DNA of 64,000 nucleotides from Sympetrum striolatum. Lineage: Eukaryota > Arthropoda > Insecta > Odonata > Libellulidae. The stretch lies in contig OX388347.1 in the NCBI GenBank assembly GCA_947579665.1, forward strand, positions 39,130,943 to 39,194,942, written 5' to 3'. The translations under genes and the position numbers were made by a program. Shown here one piece after another: positions 35,201 to 48,279 of this stretch. Under the pieces are notes generated by a model. That model searched no databases, had not been told where the DNA came from, and was given only the letters and a program-made list of their open reading frames with translations. The number at the start of each line of letters is the position of its first letter. Position 1 is the stretch's first letter.

Positions 35201-38200
35201 ATATTTCCTTTAAATTGCATTTGATACAACTGGTGACATTAACATCAATCCCAAGAAAAAGAGTGAAAACTGTCTAAGGAAGAATCACAAGAGGATGAGA
35301 AATTTATCTGACTTAAGCCGATATTATGGCTTTGATAGATTAGCACACCCATTAATTAATTTATTTATGAAAGTTCAACAACACATAATATAGATTTAAT
35401 TGTATTTAAAGGTATGGAAAACCTATAAATGAACATAAAGAGCCAAGTATATGATAGAGAAGATGGTGGAGGCTCTCAGTAGAAGAGCCACCAACATGAG
35501 AAATAAATTAAAACAGTAAATGGAGATAAAATAAACCAATAAACTGTACATATAATGAGAGAAGAAAAAAAAATATTTTTCAGTACAAAATTAAGCACAA
35601 AATTTAAAAAAAAATTGTAAAACATTTTTGTATGAAATTTCTCCAGATTAAGAACTGCAAATAAAAGACTGATGAAACAAATGAGATTGAGTTGATAAAT
35701 CAACCTGGAAGTAAAACAAGGCCTTACAGTAAATAATCTACTACAATGCATTTCATGAAAGTGATTTTTCCTTCAATTGCTATTTACAACAAAATAAAAT
35801 TAACATAATACTTTTGATGACATAGGGATTTCCCTTTCATTTACAATATTACCAATTCTGTTCCCGTATGCCTCCATCATCATCAATATTTTCAGATGTG
35901 TTATGCTTTGAATCAATTTCATCAGTTTCTGTTAAAGGACTAGTCAAAGTTTATTACAATTGAATATTCCTTATTAGTATCATCAGCATCAATCTCAAAT
36001 AAAATTTGGGATTTTACAAATATCATTATCACAAACAACCTCTCCACAATTACCACTGTAATCAGAAATAAATATCAGTTTTAAACTGAACTCATGGATT
36101 CAGATTCATATGCTCAACTAAATTTGTACATATTTTGAATAGACAAATATCATCTAGTACACATACATATGACTTAAGTTAGACAATCTCTAAAGATTTA
36201 CTTACCTTTCCCCATCATAGGAAGCAGTTATTAGAGTATTGGCTTCCAACAAAACTATTTCAAAGTGTTCATTTTACCTTTTCTTGGAGGGTGATGGTAT
36301 GTGATGTAAATAATAATCAGTCATCTGTTCCCAAATTGGTAGTTTTCCTTCCTCGGGAATAAAAAGGCCCAAGAAGAGATTCATTGTGTGCTGTTTCTCT
36401 GCATCTGCAATGAGAATTTGATTGCAAACAAACTTCTTTCTTCAGTGTCTTTATTTCTTACATTTATAATTCTTAATTTAATCTAACAGCATCCTGATAA
36501 CACTCCTATTACAACGTAGTACAGTTTCAATAATTGCCATTAAAACCTGGTTTAGTTTTGAAGTCACAAAAATTATTCACCATTGTCTTACTTTTATTCT
36601 TTCTATGCTTTTCAATAACATAAAAATAATAAACAATTTATCCAGCTTGAATTATTTAAAACTAAATCAATCCCACAAAAACTGCACTTTCATTACTATG
36701 ATATATAATAATAAAAGTATAGTTTATATAATATTTTTATGCAACTTACCAGAGAAAGTGTTTCTATAATATCGACTGAGAGTGGTCATGATATCATTCC
36801 CTTGAGATGTCCAAGGTGCTGTTTTTCTGTACGTCCTGATTCGGTGTACTAATTGGGAACCACCATACTGCAGAGCCAAAGTATCACCATGATCTTCATA
36901 CAAACTTTCTAGCATGCGAACACAGTCTGTGTCAAATTCTAAGTTCCAGTCATCAAGAATTCCTAAAGAGCAAAGCTATAATAGATGTAAGAATGACATA
37001 ATGACAAAACATTTCAACAACTTTGGAATAAAATCTGAACAAGGGCAAAAATATTTTAATACAATATACTTATCTATACATCTAAAGTACTGCAAGGTAA
37101 TTGATGTGATAGAAAATCTAAAACTCACTTAACATTGAGAAAACTCTCATAAGAGATAAAATATCTATTCAATAATAATATTAAATAATCTTTCGGAATA
37201 CCCCAATGAAACTTTGGATATTTTGCTGATTTCATCACTATGCACTGAGCAATCAATATATGATATACAATTACAGCGTCAAACATTGACAAAATATTTT
37301 GATGCCCCCTTTTATGCAGTTCAATTGATACAAAACTTTATCCTTAGAATCCTTAAAGCCCACTGCTATTGGACAAGATTTTCTGAAAAATATCTTGATT
37401 CTTCCTGCTTTAGCTACTTTAGCAAATGTAAAGATACATACTAAGCAATCAATACAATTACTTTTTGTAATTCGAAAAATAACATTTGGTGATAAGAATC
37501 TTTTATTATATTTATCCTTCAGTAAATAATATTCTGAAAGGCAGCAGGAAAATAACACCAAATACATCACTTCAAAATTTAAAATTATTCTTTGTGTTTA
37601 ATCATAATTTAAAATTAATCTTTGTTTAATCATAGCAATATTTAATTAGAAATATGCCTTTATTAATAATAATCCAGAAAGAGATGCATGGTCTGTCTTA
37701 CTTGAAGTCCCAACGCACATTTTCCAAGGGCAAACTGTGCTGTATTAGTTCTATCAAGGCAGTCGACACAGTTCACACGAACAATTCCAGTTTGAAGAAG
37801 TGGCGCAGCCGCAGTTGTGTGATGACCACGGGGAGCAGGGTACCCTGGGGTATCCCACTGCCCTCCTCTTTTTAAAGGAGGGGGACTTTGAAATATTCCC
37901 ACCTTGCACACTGCTTTATAAGCTTTTCGTGCTAAGTGAGCCATAACATTAGCTTCCTTCCTGAAATATATTTGAATATATATTCGAAGTGCTTAAATTA
38001 TTGCTACCATGAATATTTATAACAACCATATGGAATTGTTTATGCAATTAAAAAAAACAAATAGATGAGGAATATCATAGCATCATTAAATATCAGGTTG
38101 AAAATATGAACAAAAGCAATACAAAGCACAAGTCTAAACAGTTATAATCAACTAAGCAATTACAAATAATTACTCAACTGTGATTTTTGGGCAATCACCT

Positions 38201-41200
38201 CCAATTTAATAATTTACCTTTCTTATATGTGAAGGAAGGATTTGATTTATTCATCCAAGCACATGATTTTTCAACAAATCATACTCACATTTTATTCTTC
38301 CGAGCCATGTCAAAACTCAAGTAACTGATTTGATGTTCAGGAGGTAAAAACTGATTCAGATAGTCAACAGAGGCTTTGAATTCTTCACTGAGGGCACTTT
38401 CATGCCTTTTCTTCTCACGTTTCTTCACCAAGTTGAGAACTATGATTGGGGAGCCATAACGCCCAAGCAAGTCACTGAAATGCCTACCTAAACGAACGAA
38501 TATAAAACATTTATTTTTCAAAAGTTATTTTGTCAGATCAAAGCAAAGCATATCAAAGGATATTACTCATTAACAAATCCAGAAGAAAGAATTAAATAGA
38601 AATCATGGAGTATTATGAGATTATTTTGAAGGCCAAGATCTAATCTTTGGCAACACTTAATGTTAAACTGGAAAATATAATGATATTCATGACTTTATTG
38701 GGCAGATTTTAGTCTGATAAATTCACTATAATAATTAACCATTTATCTATGAACACAAACATATATGCCCGAACAAAGATTCATCCTGAAAAAGCACAAT
38801 AACTGATCATATCAATATCATACCTGCTGTTTCACAATAAGGATCACTTATATTGAAGGATATAGCAGGCTTAGGAACCATCTTGCTCACATCTTGACAC
38901 CAATGAGCAGGCACTGAACCTCGCATTTGAACAAAGGAACTGAATCGTGACTTTACTAACGAAGATACCCCTGAATCATGAACCATCTGTTCCGTCTCCA
39001 CTTCATTTGCCACATCACCCTGAAATTTCAATACATTCTTACAAATAAATGACAACAAAGAATATTGTATTCAATATATGTTAATGCAAAAACTTATGTT
39101 AAACCCATCTTGATATCAACATTATTGATTTTAAGGAATTTAGGTACTTAGAAAGTCATCAAAATTGAATGGGAAACAGGAATCTTACATTCAGTCTTTG
39201 AATAACTTGCTTTCAATTTATGAAAATACCAAAGCTCTGGTTCTAAAAAAACTCTCTTCAATTATACCAATAAAAATATTTCATAGAAGGCAAATATCAT
39301 GATAAGAAACTCATAAGTTGTGGCATACTTAACAATTGTAAAAAATTCACTACCATAACAACTGGCAACATTTTGTTCATGAAATTTAAAATGGTTATTG
39401 GTATCTTAGAAGATTTTCCAGAATGAACCATACTAACAATTATATCATTCAAGGTGACATCATTATACTTAAATTATTTTGTCCGATTTGACTAAGGTAA
39501 AGAAATTATCTGTAAAAAATCTTGCCAAGAGTAGTTCAGAAGCTTTAAGACATACAAATTGTAAAATTCTATTTCATCAAAAATATGATATCGCCTGCAC
39601 TGAAAGCAATGCTGTGAATGTAGATTTAGTAATTATTTACTCCTTTAATCTCTCTTCAAGTTTTTTAGCTACTTATATTACATGACAATATACTTTCATG
39701 TAAATAGTGTTATGGTAGACAATTCAATTATGATAATATCATTCAAATAAATATACAAGGTAAATACAGAGTTTCCCAAAAATTTTTTCTAGCAGTTCAT
39801 TATTGAATTAAATTTAAATTTGATTAATCTTTTTGTAAACACTTTTTTGCATTTGATAACTCAAAACTTATTCCATTGATATTCATTCTAAACCAAAGAA
39901 ACTAAAACTGTCAGTAAAGGAGTGTCTATATTTTTATAATAGATGCCTTATTTTATTACGTAGCGTTAACAAAATTGGATATCAATTCATTTAATAGCAC
40001 AGGGCTTACCAATTAAAAAATTACCATGCAGTGCTAATTTAATCTATACTATACAACTGCTGATATAAGATTTGAGTTTTTCTTGGTGTACGATGTGAAT
40101 GAATTATTCTCAGGTCTTCCACCAGGTTACATTTCCACCAACGTTTCAATGGCTGACTGACTGACAGCCATTGTCCTTAGGGTGCTGAGTGAGGACAATG
40201 GCAGAGACAGCCATTGAAATGTTGGTGGAAAATCATTTCACCTGGTGGAAGACCCAAGAAGATTTCATTCACATACAACTTCTGTTCTTTGATAAATGAT
40301 ATGATTGACAGTGTTTGAAAATTATTTGATTGATTGGCAAAGTAAGACTTGCAAACTTGAATATAAATCAAGCGATAGCTTGAGCATTTAAAATCATGAT
40401 TAATCAGACAAAAATTGTAAAACAAAATAAGTTAAAATTTTACATACATCAAAATTTGCTCCTCTCTTTAGGAATCTTGTTCCAGCATATTTATTAGAAC
40501 GGCGGGCAATCAGGGTGACATATATTGGCCGACCAAAAACGCTGATGTTTGACTGTCCAACAAATCCATGCACAATGTGTAGTATCCAATCTGGATGTAA
40601 GCGACCCTCTATCTGAGACAGCAAATAAGAATTCCAAACAAATTTACGGTTCGGTATGTTTCGAACTCCAAATTCTGCTAGCTCTGGCCAGTAACTGATA
40701 AGAAAAGCAAAACATTGATAAGTGCCACAAACAGTTCTAGCGTTGATTATAATTTACAGATCATTTCAGTTTCATTAATCTCTATTATCAATTATATCTA
40801 ATGTAAAAGATACATACCTTTTTGCTTCATAAGGGCTAGAGGCCTCTTGACCTGGTATACCACCTGAATAAGATGTACAAATAATTAAAATTGAATTCCA
40901 GGTAATTAGGACTGAAAAATTGGACATTCAAGAGTCATGGGAATCTCTCACCTGGATCATTTTTCTTCTTGACTAAACGATGAGGAAGTGTCATATTATA
41001 CTGTAGGGTATGAGTTATGTCATAACTATAGCTGGAAAACATTGAACATAACATTAAAGCTTAAAATATCGTTAACTTTCTTTCGAAGATAATTTTTTGT
41101 AGCATTGAAATTACCTGAAGTAGAAATTGCTTGAGAGATCGATACTCTGAAACATTCTGTAGTATTTCTGTTCATCAGGGTGGGGTTGTCTAACAGCATC

Positions 41201-42014
41201 GTTTGGAATGTAAATCATATTAGTATCAACTATCTTATAAATAGTGTGGTGTCCAACCATTGCAACCCGTCTTCTCTTTGTTACTACAATAATGTAATAA
41301 CCTTCTAAAAATCGTACAAATCCTGTAAAACAAATTCGGTGTAATATTTGAACGGAATGTAGAATCAAATAATTCACTGAGACCAATTTCTTAAAATGAA
41401 TCTGAAATTTTAATAGAATTAATCAATTTTTGGAATCAGCGGTAAATTTCTAGGGCCAAAACCACTTGAGAAAAAAAAAAAGGCTGACTGTGTGAAACTA
41501 GAAATTTACCCATTAGTTAACTAAGCATAACAGTAATTGAAGACCTACCAACAATGCCAAAGGCTGATACAACCGGAGACATTCCCATTATACTGCCAGC
41601 TCTTTGACCAGCTTTCGGTCGGTTACCGACATCAATCATCTTTACCAAATCTTTGATCTGATCCTGTGAATACATTATGAAACATTAAATACTGTAAACA
41701 AATATATTTATTTAGACAAACTTACAGATTTCGACAAAATTGGTCCTAACCTTGGTATATTCATAATCGTCATCTATTATAGAAAGTTCTCTTGGCTCCG
41801 TTCTGTCTATTTTCAAGGTTCTGAATCTTGTTTGGGTATTATTAGTACCCATGAGATAAAATCTCTGAAAGAAAACAGTACATCATTAAAAATTGAGACG
41901 ACAAAGTCGAGTACTTTATAGGTAATTACTGATACTTACTGCTTTGGTTTCATATATAGCTATTTTTTGGATGGAGCTTATGATAGGATGAGTAACAATA
42001 ATTGGAGAACACAT
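32290..42014 (-). CDS. FIG4: Polyphosphoinositide phosphatase FIG4/Sac3 (16 constant exons, 883 aa; 912 aa with cassette exon)
   Basis: Exons (minus strand) are 42014-41940, 41864-41751, 41663-41549, 41322-41115, 41031-40952, 40863-40818, 40694-40448, 39019-38824, 38487-38289, 37960-37702, 36975-36750, 36404-36278, 35035-34826, 34196-34041, 33901-33713 and 32494-32290. All are GT-AG with agreeing phases (2652 nt). The protein starts [17 protein letters not shown] and continues with LKIDRTEP and the Sac-domain stretch [18 protein letters not shown]. The catalytic P-loop [10 protein letters not shown] has C491 and R497 as the CX5R pair. After the Sac domain come [20 protein letters not shown] and RDFMPHF, a Ser-rich acidic linker and a short conserved C-terminus. 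FIG4 is the PI(3,5)P2 5-phosphatase in the PIKfyve-VAC14 complex on endosomes and lysosomes. Human FIG4 has 907 residues. Introns carry a fold-back hairpin and a LINE 3' end; all key residues are intact. Confidence 0.95.
32690..33190 (+). mobile_element. 5'-truncated CR1-like LINE 3' end in a FIG4 intron
   Basis: Plus-strand frame 32741-32870 reads [20 protein letters not shown], then [20 protein letters not shown] and a stop. This is the typical C-terminal end of a LINE reverse-transcriptase ORF ('R..R...WN.LP'). A non-coding tail follows, closing in a TATG microsatellite (33166-33182). Its orientation is opposite to FIG4. It lies in the intron between the last two FIG4 exons. Confidence 0.7.
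35853..35939 (-). CDS. FIG4: Candidate in-frame 87-nt cassette exon of FIG4
   Basis: Between the exons ending at 36278 and starting at 35035 there is a stretch with acceptor TTTGACTAG and donor CAGAATTG|GTAATA. It is open in exactly the frame required (phase 2 in, phase 2 out) and encodes [20 protein letters not shown], then DDGGIREQN, an acidic, probably unstructured insert just before the conserved TQWWDD region. Because both neighbours are also phase 2, skipping it keeps the frame. With it the protein has 912 residues. Transcript data would tell whether it is constant or alternative. Confidence 0.6.
40088..40282. repeat. Long inverted repeat (fold-back hairpin) in a FIG4 intron
   Basis: The left arm GGTCTTCCACCAGGTTACAT...CCACCAACGTTTCAATGGCTG...CAGCCATTGTCCT (about 40112-40180) is mirrored by AGGACAATGGCAGAG...CAGCCATTGAAATGTTGGTGG...CACCTGGTGGAAGACC (about 40193-40254). 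Weaker pairing continues outward (GTGAATGAA / TTCATTCAC). The loop is only about 12 bp. It sits between the FIG4 exons ending at 40448 and starting at 39019. It may be a fold-back MITE or a hairpin-RNA source. Confidence 0.85.
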
Positions 42015-42480
42015 ACTGATTTCGATTAAAAGAAATGGAATACTGTAATTGCCCTATGGATGCAAGCAGGCTTGCGGAGAAAACCCTAATTAGGAATTCA
42101 TTTATCGGAATTAAAATTGAGCAACATGCTACTAATGTCAAATACTCGTTATTATCGCAGAAAATGTGAATATGAATCCCTGTTTAAAATTGCCCACCCA
42201 CCCTGAGAATAGAAGTCATGATTTCTGTGACTCATTTGTTTGCGTAAAACGTCATACCCGTCATACCGCGCTGGTGGAGCTTGTTATGAAAGTGATTCCG
42301 GAGATAACACGATTCACTTTAATTATTAAATTACTAATTTATCATTGGCATTCGATTATATTCTCACACAAGTGAGAAAGAAGCCTGGTATTGATTAATG
42401 TACACCAACCTCTGGCCGACCAGAGCTCAGAGACAGAAGCTTTAAAAAGCTCAAATCAAGACACGGCAGGTAATCTGAAA
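42015..42480 (-). promoter_or_regulatory. FIG4 upstream region
   Basis: This is the 5' flank of FIG4. A CpG-containing patch at 42240-42320 (including CGTCATACCCGTCATACCGC) stands out from the AT-rich surroundings and may be near the promoter. No TATA box is placed with confidence. Confidence 0.35.
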
Positions 42481-45400
42481 TTATTATCACTGTAAACATC
42501 AGCTTCACTTCAACTGAAGCATAATTTTATCGAATTGAATTTGAGCTCTATTCTAGAATTACTACTATTCTTAATACAAATGATAACTTTTTCAAAATGT
42601 ATAATGGATGGTAAAGCAAGAAAGAGTAAATATGTATTTCATAGGGCATATACAAGCAATAATTTACTTTTTTCACTACAATTATCAATCTTTGGGACAG
42701 ATTATAATCGTCACTCGTGCATATCTGCACCAGATACGCACGTGAACTTATCAACCTGTGTTGTCTGGGTATTGTGTGAGACAAAAATAAAATAAGCTAA
42801 CAGGCCACACAGCATTAGTCAAAGGACCATACAAGACCTAAGAAAAACATCTTGGACTCTCTTGCTTCTAGCCATTTATACTAAATACATACATTCAAAG
42901 GATACTAATGAACTCAAGATCTTCAAACAAAATAAAAACACTGGTCATTTACTCAGAGTGTAACTTGTACCATAATTACTAATTCTTGTTAGATATTATG
43001 TATAATTCATTTTAATACTTATCAAGAAGAAAAAATCTTACTGCTACTGCTTATGTCCTTCTTACAGGCATAATTGAAATTCTTGCAACTACTCTCTGTC
43101 CTAGACTTGCTTCACTCGGAAAGATTTTCATTTCAACAATACACATATCAAATTTGGGCGATGGGTATCTTTTTAATCAGTGGAACCCATGTGTATTTCT
43201 AAACAACATTGATCCTAATTTATGTTAAGGCTGTATGGATTAGCAGGTTGCAGATCTTGTAGTAATAATAATAATGGTCTTCATTTAGGCGAGATTGAGA
43301 CTATAAGTCTCTTTTTCCACCTAATCCATAATAGTAGTCTAAAATTAAATAAAAAGTACAAAAGGAAGTTGATGGATTAAGTTAAGAAGGATAAGAACCA
43401 TTTCACATTTGGAAAAAGTTTTATACAAGGCAAAGAAGTAAAGTTAAGGCTAATGGCTTTAATAGGTTCAATGAAGAGAGGAGAAGCAGACCTTCCACTT
43501 TATATACTGAAGCATACAATAACAATTTAGTCCCAACCTTGATTGCTGATTTGAAGAATTTACTTAGCACTCTTGATAAATAACCAAGGTTTTCTAATTA
43601 CCAAAACAAAGTCAAAGGTTTGTATCCTATGAGAATATCTGGCAATATTGCTGGAAGGTCTTAAGTGTGTTTGGGAAGACTGCAGAGGAAAAGTATTGAT
43701 ATTTTTCTCTGCATTATCATCAAAGAATGATAAGAATAAAATACTTGAATACATTCTCTCATAATATTCTAGATAAGAAATAATTGGTAATTTCCAAGCA
43801 TAATGTAAGAAGAAATCAAGCAATTTGATCAAATAAATAAAAATAATGAGTGAATTGACAATTGCTTACATTCCGAAACAAATATTAATGAAACTAAATG
43901 CAAAGTAGTGAAATATGATAAAATTGTCTTAAGATTTACTTTTAAGTCAGGGAAGTTCAACCTCACAATGTTGATGTGTGTTACTAGAACTATGTAATCT
44001 TCATTAAAATGCCAACTCAATCCATCACTAGAAATTAAGTAAGTAAATTTACGTAGTTTATCATACCTTCTTAATTACCCATTAAAACAAGGATGAAACA
44101 GAAAATATAGTAATTGCACTGAGATGCTAATAAACTGCTCAAATGTGTTTAAATTGTTTTTATTGCAGTTGGAAGCACAATGTTATGTTATCGAGATCCA
44201 TTTTAGCCAAGCATATATTTGAATTACCACATGTGTGTCATATTTTTTTTAGGGAGTTGACTGAAATGCGCTAAGATGAATAGGCTTTTCTTGACAAACA
44301 TCTACAATAATAGATTCAATTGTGCATATTATTCAATTTTTACAAATACAAAATTACATTTGGTATAGCTCTTGATTACAAGAACATGAAGATTGACTAT
44401 GGCAATGAAGATTTCTTATGTTACCTGTTCCATCAGAGAATGACTAAATCAAATTCAAAACATCACTGATCAATGTTGCCCACAAACTAAGTTCATCAGA
44501 ATTACAGACAAACTAACATTCTTGAGCTTGAGGTGACCTAAAAGTTTACAAAAATAATAATTTAGTCATAATGTGAACATACATTCACTAAGAGTTGCAA
44601 AAATTTGATAGAACATGAGCATTTTCTGGCACATTTTATACTGCAATAAAAACATCATCATGTTCGTAGCACCAATTTGTATCCTAATAAACCTTTCAAA
44701 TCTTTCACAGAATAATCATGCATTTCCATACTTAAATAAGGAAGCCTTGTTTTACCATGCTTTCAAGTAAGAAAATCATCGATTTATTTTTTTCACCAAA
44801 CATGGTAAATTATACAAAACAAACTGAATTTTGAAATTAAATTCAGCCAGATACAGACAAATGAATTTTGTCCTCTCAAATATAACTCAATAACGCTGAT
44901 AAACCAAAGCCACAATGACTTTTTAAAAACACCCATTTGTTATAAATGGCAAACTGATCAATGATAATAACTCTCAAGTGGACACAACATTACAAAAGAG
45001 AAAACAATATTAGAGCTTTTATGCCTTAAGCATGAATGATTATACGAAATATATGGATAAATGGTCATTTCAATATCAATATCGACCATTATCCAAGCAA
45101 ATGAAAAAGCAATAAATTTGATGCAGTTATCAGGAAACCAAACAAAGCAGGAAATTCATTTTTCCTTTGATAGATAATCACTGCTTAGTAAAATAACAAT
45201 CATAGAGACAGTCCATGGATATGCCAACCAACCATAGATGTTTGAACACTACATGACCAAGATGGTCATGAATATAAACAAAGCAAAAAATCACGTAAGC
45301 TAATTAATTTGAGAAAAATTATCATCATTTGCAAGTTAATTTATGAATAAAACACAAAGCAACAATATATTGCATCATAAAAATAAGAAAAATAAATAAA

Positions 45401-48120
45401 ATTGATTAAGGGCATTCTACCTACTTGAGACAGATAATAATACCAAGAGAGGGTTTTAATAGTTTATTGGATATAAGCTACTTTCCACAGTCAACAACGA
45501 TTGCAATTAAGTTCATGTTCACTTTCAGTGATTTGGATGACTAGAGTAGTTGTATATTCATAATGATATCATCCAGAAAAAAATACTCCAGTTGCAAGGG
45601 GAAACATTAAATTAAAGAAGGTATAATTGAAGGCTAAAAACATAGTTGCCAGTCTTTCATTATAGCCTGCAGCAAAAAGGCTATCTTCTGGATGAAGTAT
45701 TTCACAACCACAAATAATTACTTATTCTCTACAGCACTCAAAGAATGACAAAGAGAGAACACATTACTCCAAATACAGGCACAGTGGGTAACTAATGCAT
45801 GCCATTACAAATAATTTTAACCAAGGAAATGTTACCAATAAAAGTTAACTACCAAAATATATATGAATTTCAAGGTAATTAATATCTGTAGCACCTTTTG
45901 CTTTCAAATGGTATTAACAATAGATGTGTTGTTATGCAACATCCGACCAAGATTATTTTTATATATCACAATATAAAACACATTTTCAACAGGTTTGAAT
46001 GAAGATCTTCAATTGTGTTTCTAAATTCACAAATGATATCAAGTTAAATATGAGCATTTTATGATTAAATGATTGATTTTTGAATTTTCTGAACTCAAAC
46101 ATACAAGTTCCCCATGTTTTACATCATTGGTTACTAAATCTGCTTGAATCCCTTACAGTTACAAGGATGCGGGAATACAATATCATCATATAACTAAACA
46201 ATACTTCAGTGTATTTACAAGTAGAACACCCTTAATTAAAATAAAACTCTTCACTTATATTCCTTGCAGTTTATCTGAGAAATGAATCATAAATATAAGC
46301 ACACTATCAGAGGTAAAACGCATAATTATCAATTATGTTAAAGCCTATCCCCAGGTAAGTAATTGGCCAGATTTAGCATATATTCTGAAAAATTATAACT
46401 TAAAATGGATAAGATATTACACATACATATTTTGATTATTGGATAGAGGGAAGGTGAAGTGGTTGCTGAATAGGACTAGTCTCAGGCAGTGTCCCATCTT
46501 TAACAATAATTAAAATGCTTACAAATGAACAAATCTCTTATATGTTCATGTGCATTAGAGCATAAGTCATATTCAGTTCTGTGCAACTTAAGCTAGGTGC
46601 TAAGCTTAAGAAAGGCATACTTATTTGAGAATTTTAATAAAGTTTCAAAAGAATCATTTGCTTTACCATTAATGAAGTTTTCTTCAGATATAAAAGAAAA
46701 ATAATCAAACTTTAAAGGATTTTACAGCATCAATATGAAATTGATAATCACGTAAACCTTAGGCCTTAGCTAAACTTTTAAAATTGACATTTGTATACAT
46801 GCAAATGAGAAAGAGTCCATCTAAATAACCTCCTGTTATAAGTCATTCCCTGTAAAGAGACTGCTGAGGTGACTGACGGATTAATTGCTGTAGAAGTATT
46901 TATTCTCTGAACAATCAACTTCTTTTTTTAATGTAATAAAAATAGATCATAGACCATTAAAGATAGTTATCGCAGCTTTGTAGAAAGATTACAATGCTAG
47001 GAAATGAAGAAAATTTTCCAAAGTTACTTTCAGAAAGGTTATTATACCCATTAGATAGATATCAATTGCATGTGACCATAAAAATTACTGTAAAAACTAA
47101 AGAATTGATTAGTATGTGCAGAGAAATAGAATAAAGATGGATTTGAATATATAAACCCTAGGGCACTTACTACATCAACAGCCCACACCTTACCTAGTTA
47201 ATTGATCACAACCTTACTTCCTTAAGTATGCATTTCCAATTACTTGGCATTGTTCATCATTACAGTTGCACAATATGAAACGAAAAATCAACTTCACTAA
47301 TTTTCAATTCATCCATTATAAGTAATATCCCATGCACACAATGCTTCTATGGAAAAAATTCATTCTAATCCTTAAATGAAAGATACAAACAATACTGTCT
47401 GTCCATTTCAAACACTGCCTTATATCACTGCTATGGAAATTCTCCATATACCAACCTCACCTATCTTTCTCTTTTCTCCCTCCATGTTTTGAGCTTGAAT
47501 ATGTATTTCTTTTCCTAATTCGTCATGCATTACCAATAAACACATGATTATAGTCTAATATTTTATATGCATACATTGTATGCAAATTATTTAGATTTTT
47601 AATATGACTGATCTTGTCATATAAATATAGATATATATTGCTATACTTCTCAACATTTAAGTATAAAAATTTCATTTCTGGGCAATATCAATTCCTATGC
47701 CAATAAGTCACATTGTTAGCGGCATAGATGCATTAAATCATGATTGAACGAGAACATATAAACAAACTTGTACAAATATATTAGTATAAAATCATTACAC
47801 ACTCCTAAAAAATAAGGATGTTTAAAAGGAACTTGCCATCTCACATTAAAAGAAGTGAAAACCACACAAATTCGGCTTAACTAAATAAAATAATTCCATT
47901 TTGTTTTAAACTAAAAAAAAATTAAATTTCAAAATAACAGCCCCTTCAAACTCTAAATATCTTAGCCATAAAAATTGGCATTGTAAACAGTTGAATTTAA
48001 TTTCTTTTTCGATGGCTCTGACACCTTCATTCACTTCTGAAAATGTAAAGATGAGTACAAACATACACACAATAACTCATGTACACAGGCATCACACTTC
48101 AACGTGTAAATCAAATATAT
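42481..48120. other. 5.6-kb AT-rich region without a supported gene
   Basis: Short open frames on both strands (for example 42535-42795, 43560-43832) have no recognisable domain or splice context. A small TAA microsatellite lies at 43261-43275. The region probably combines intergenic DNA with the 3' flank of the gene ending at 48280. No RNA gene was found. Confidence 0.5.
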
Positions 48121-48279
48121 AGCACGGTGCATGGCACTGGTACTCGAATATCCCTCATACCGACCATTCAGGCAGGAGAGGAATTAACCTGGGAAATAGA
48201 TAGGCCTGTTTAGCCTCTAGGTTATTTACGGTCAAGAACATGGCATTTTTGACAGTCCACTACCGCTATGCCTCTGCTG

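Noticed and set aside
40177..40425. 82-codon minus-strand open frame in FIG4.
   Set aside because: It covers one arm of the fold-back hairpin and lies between two well-supported FIG4 exons; it is a by-product of the repeat.
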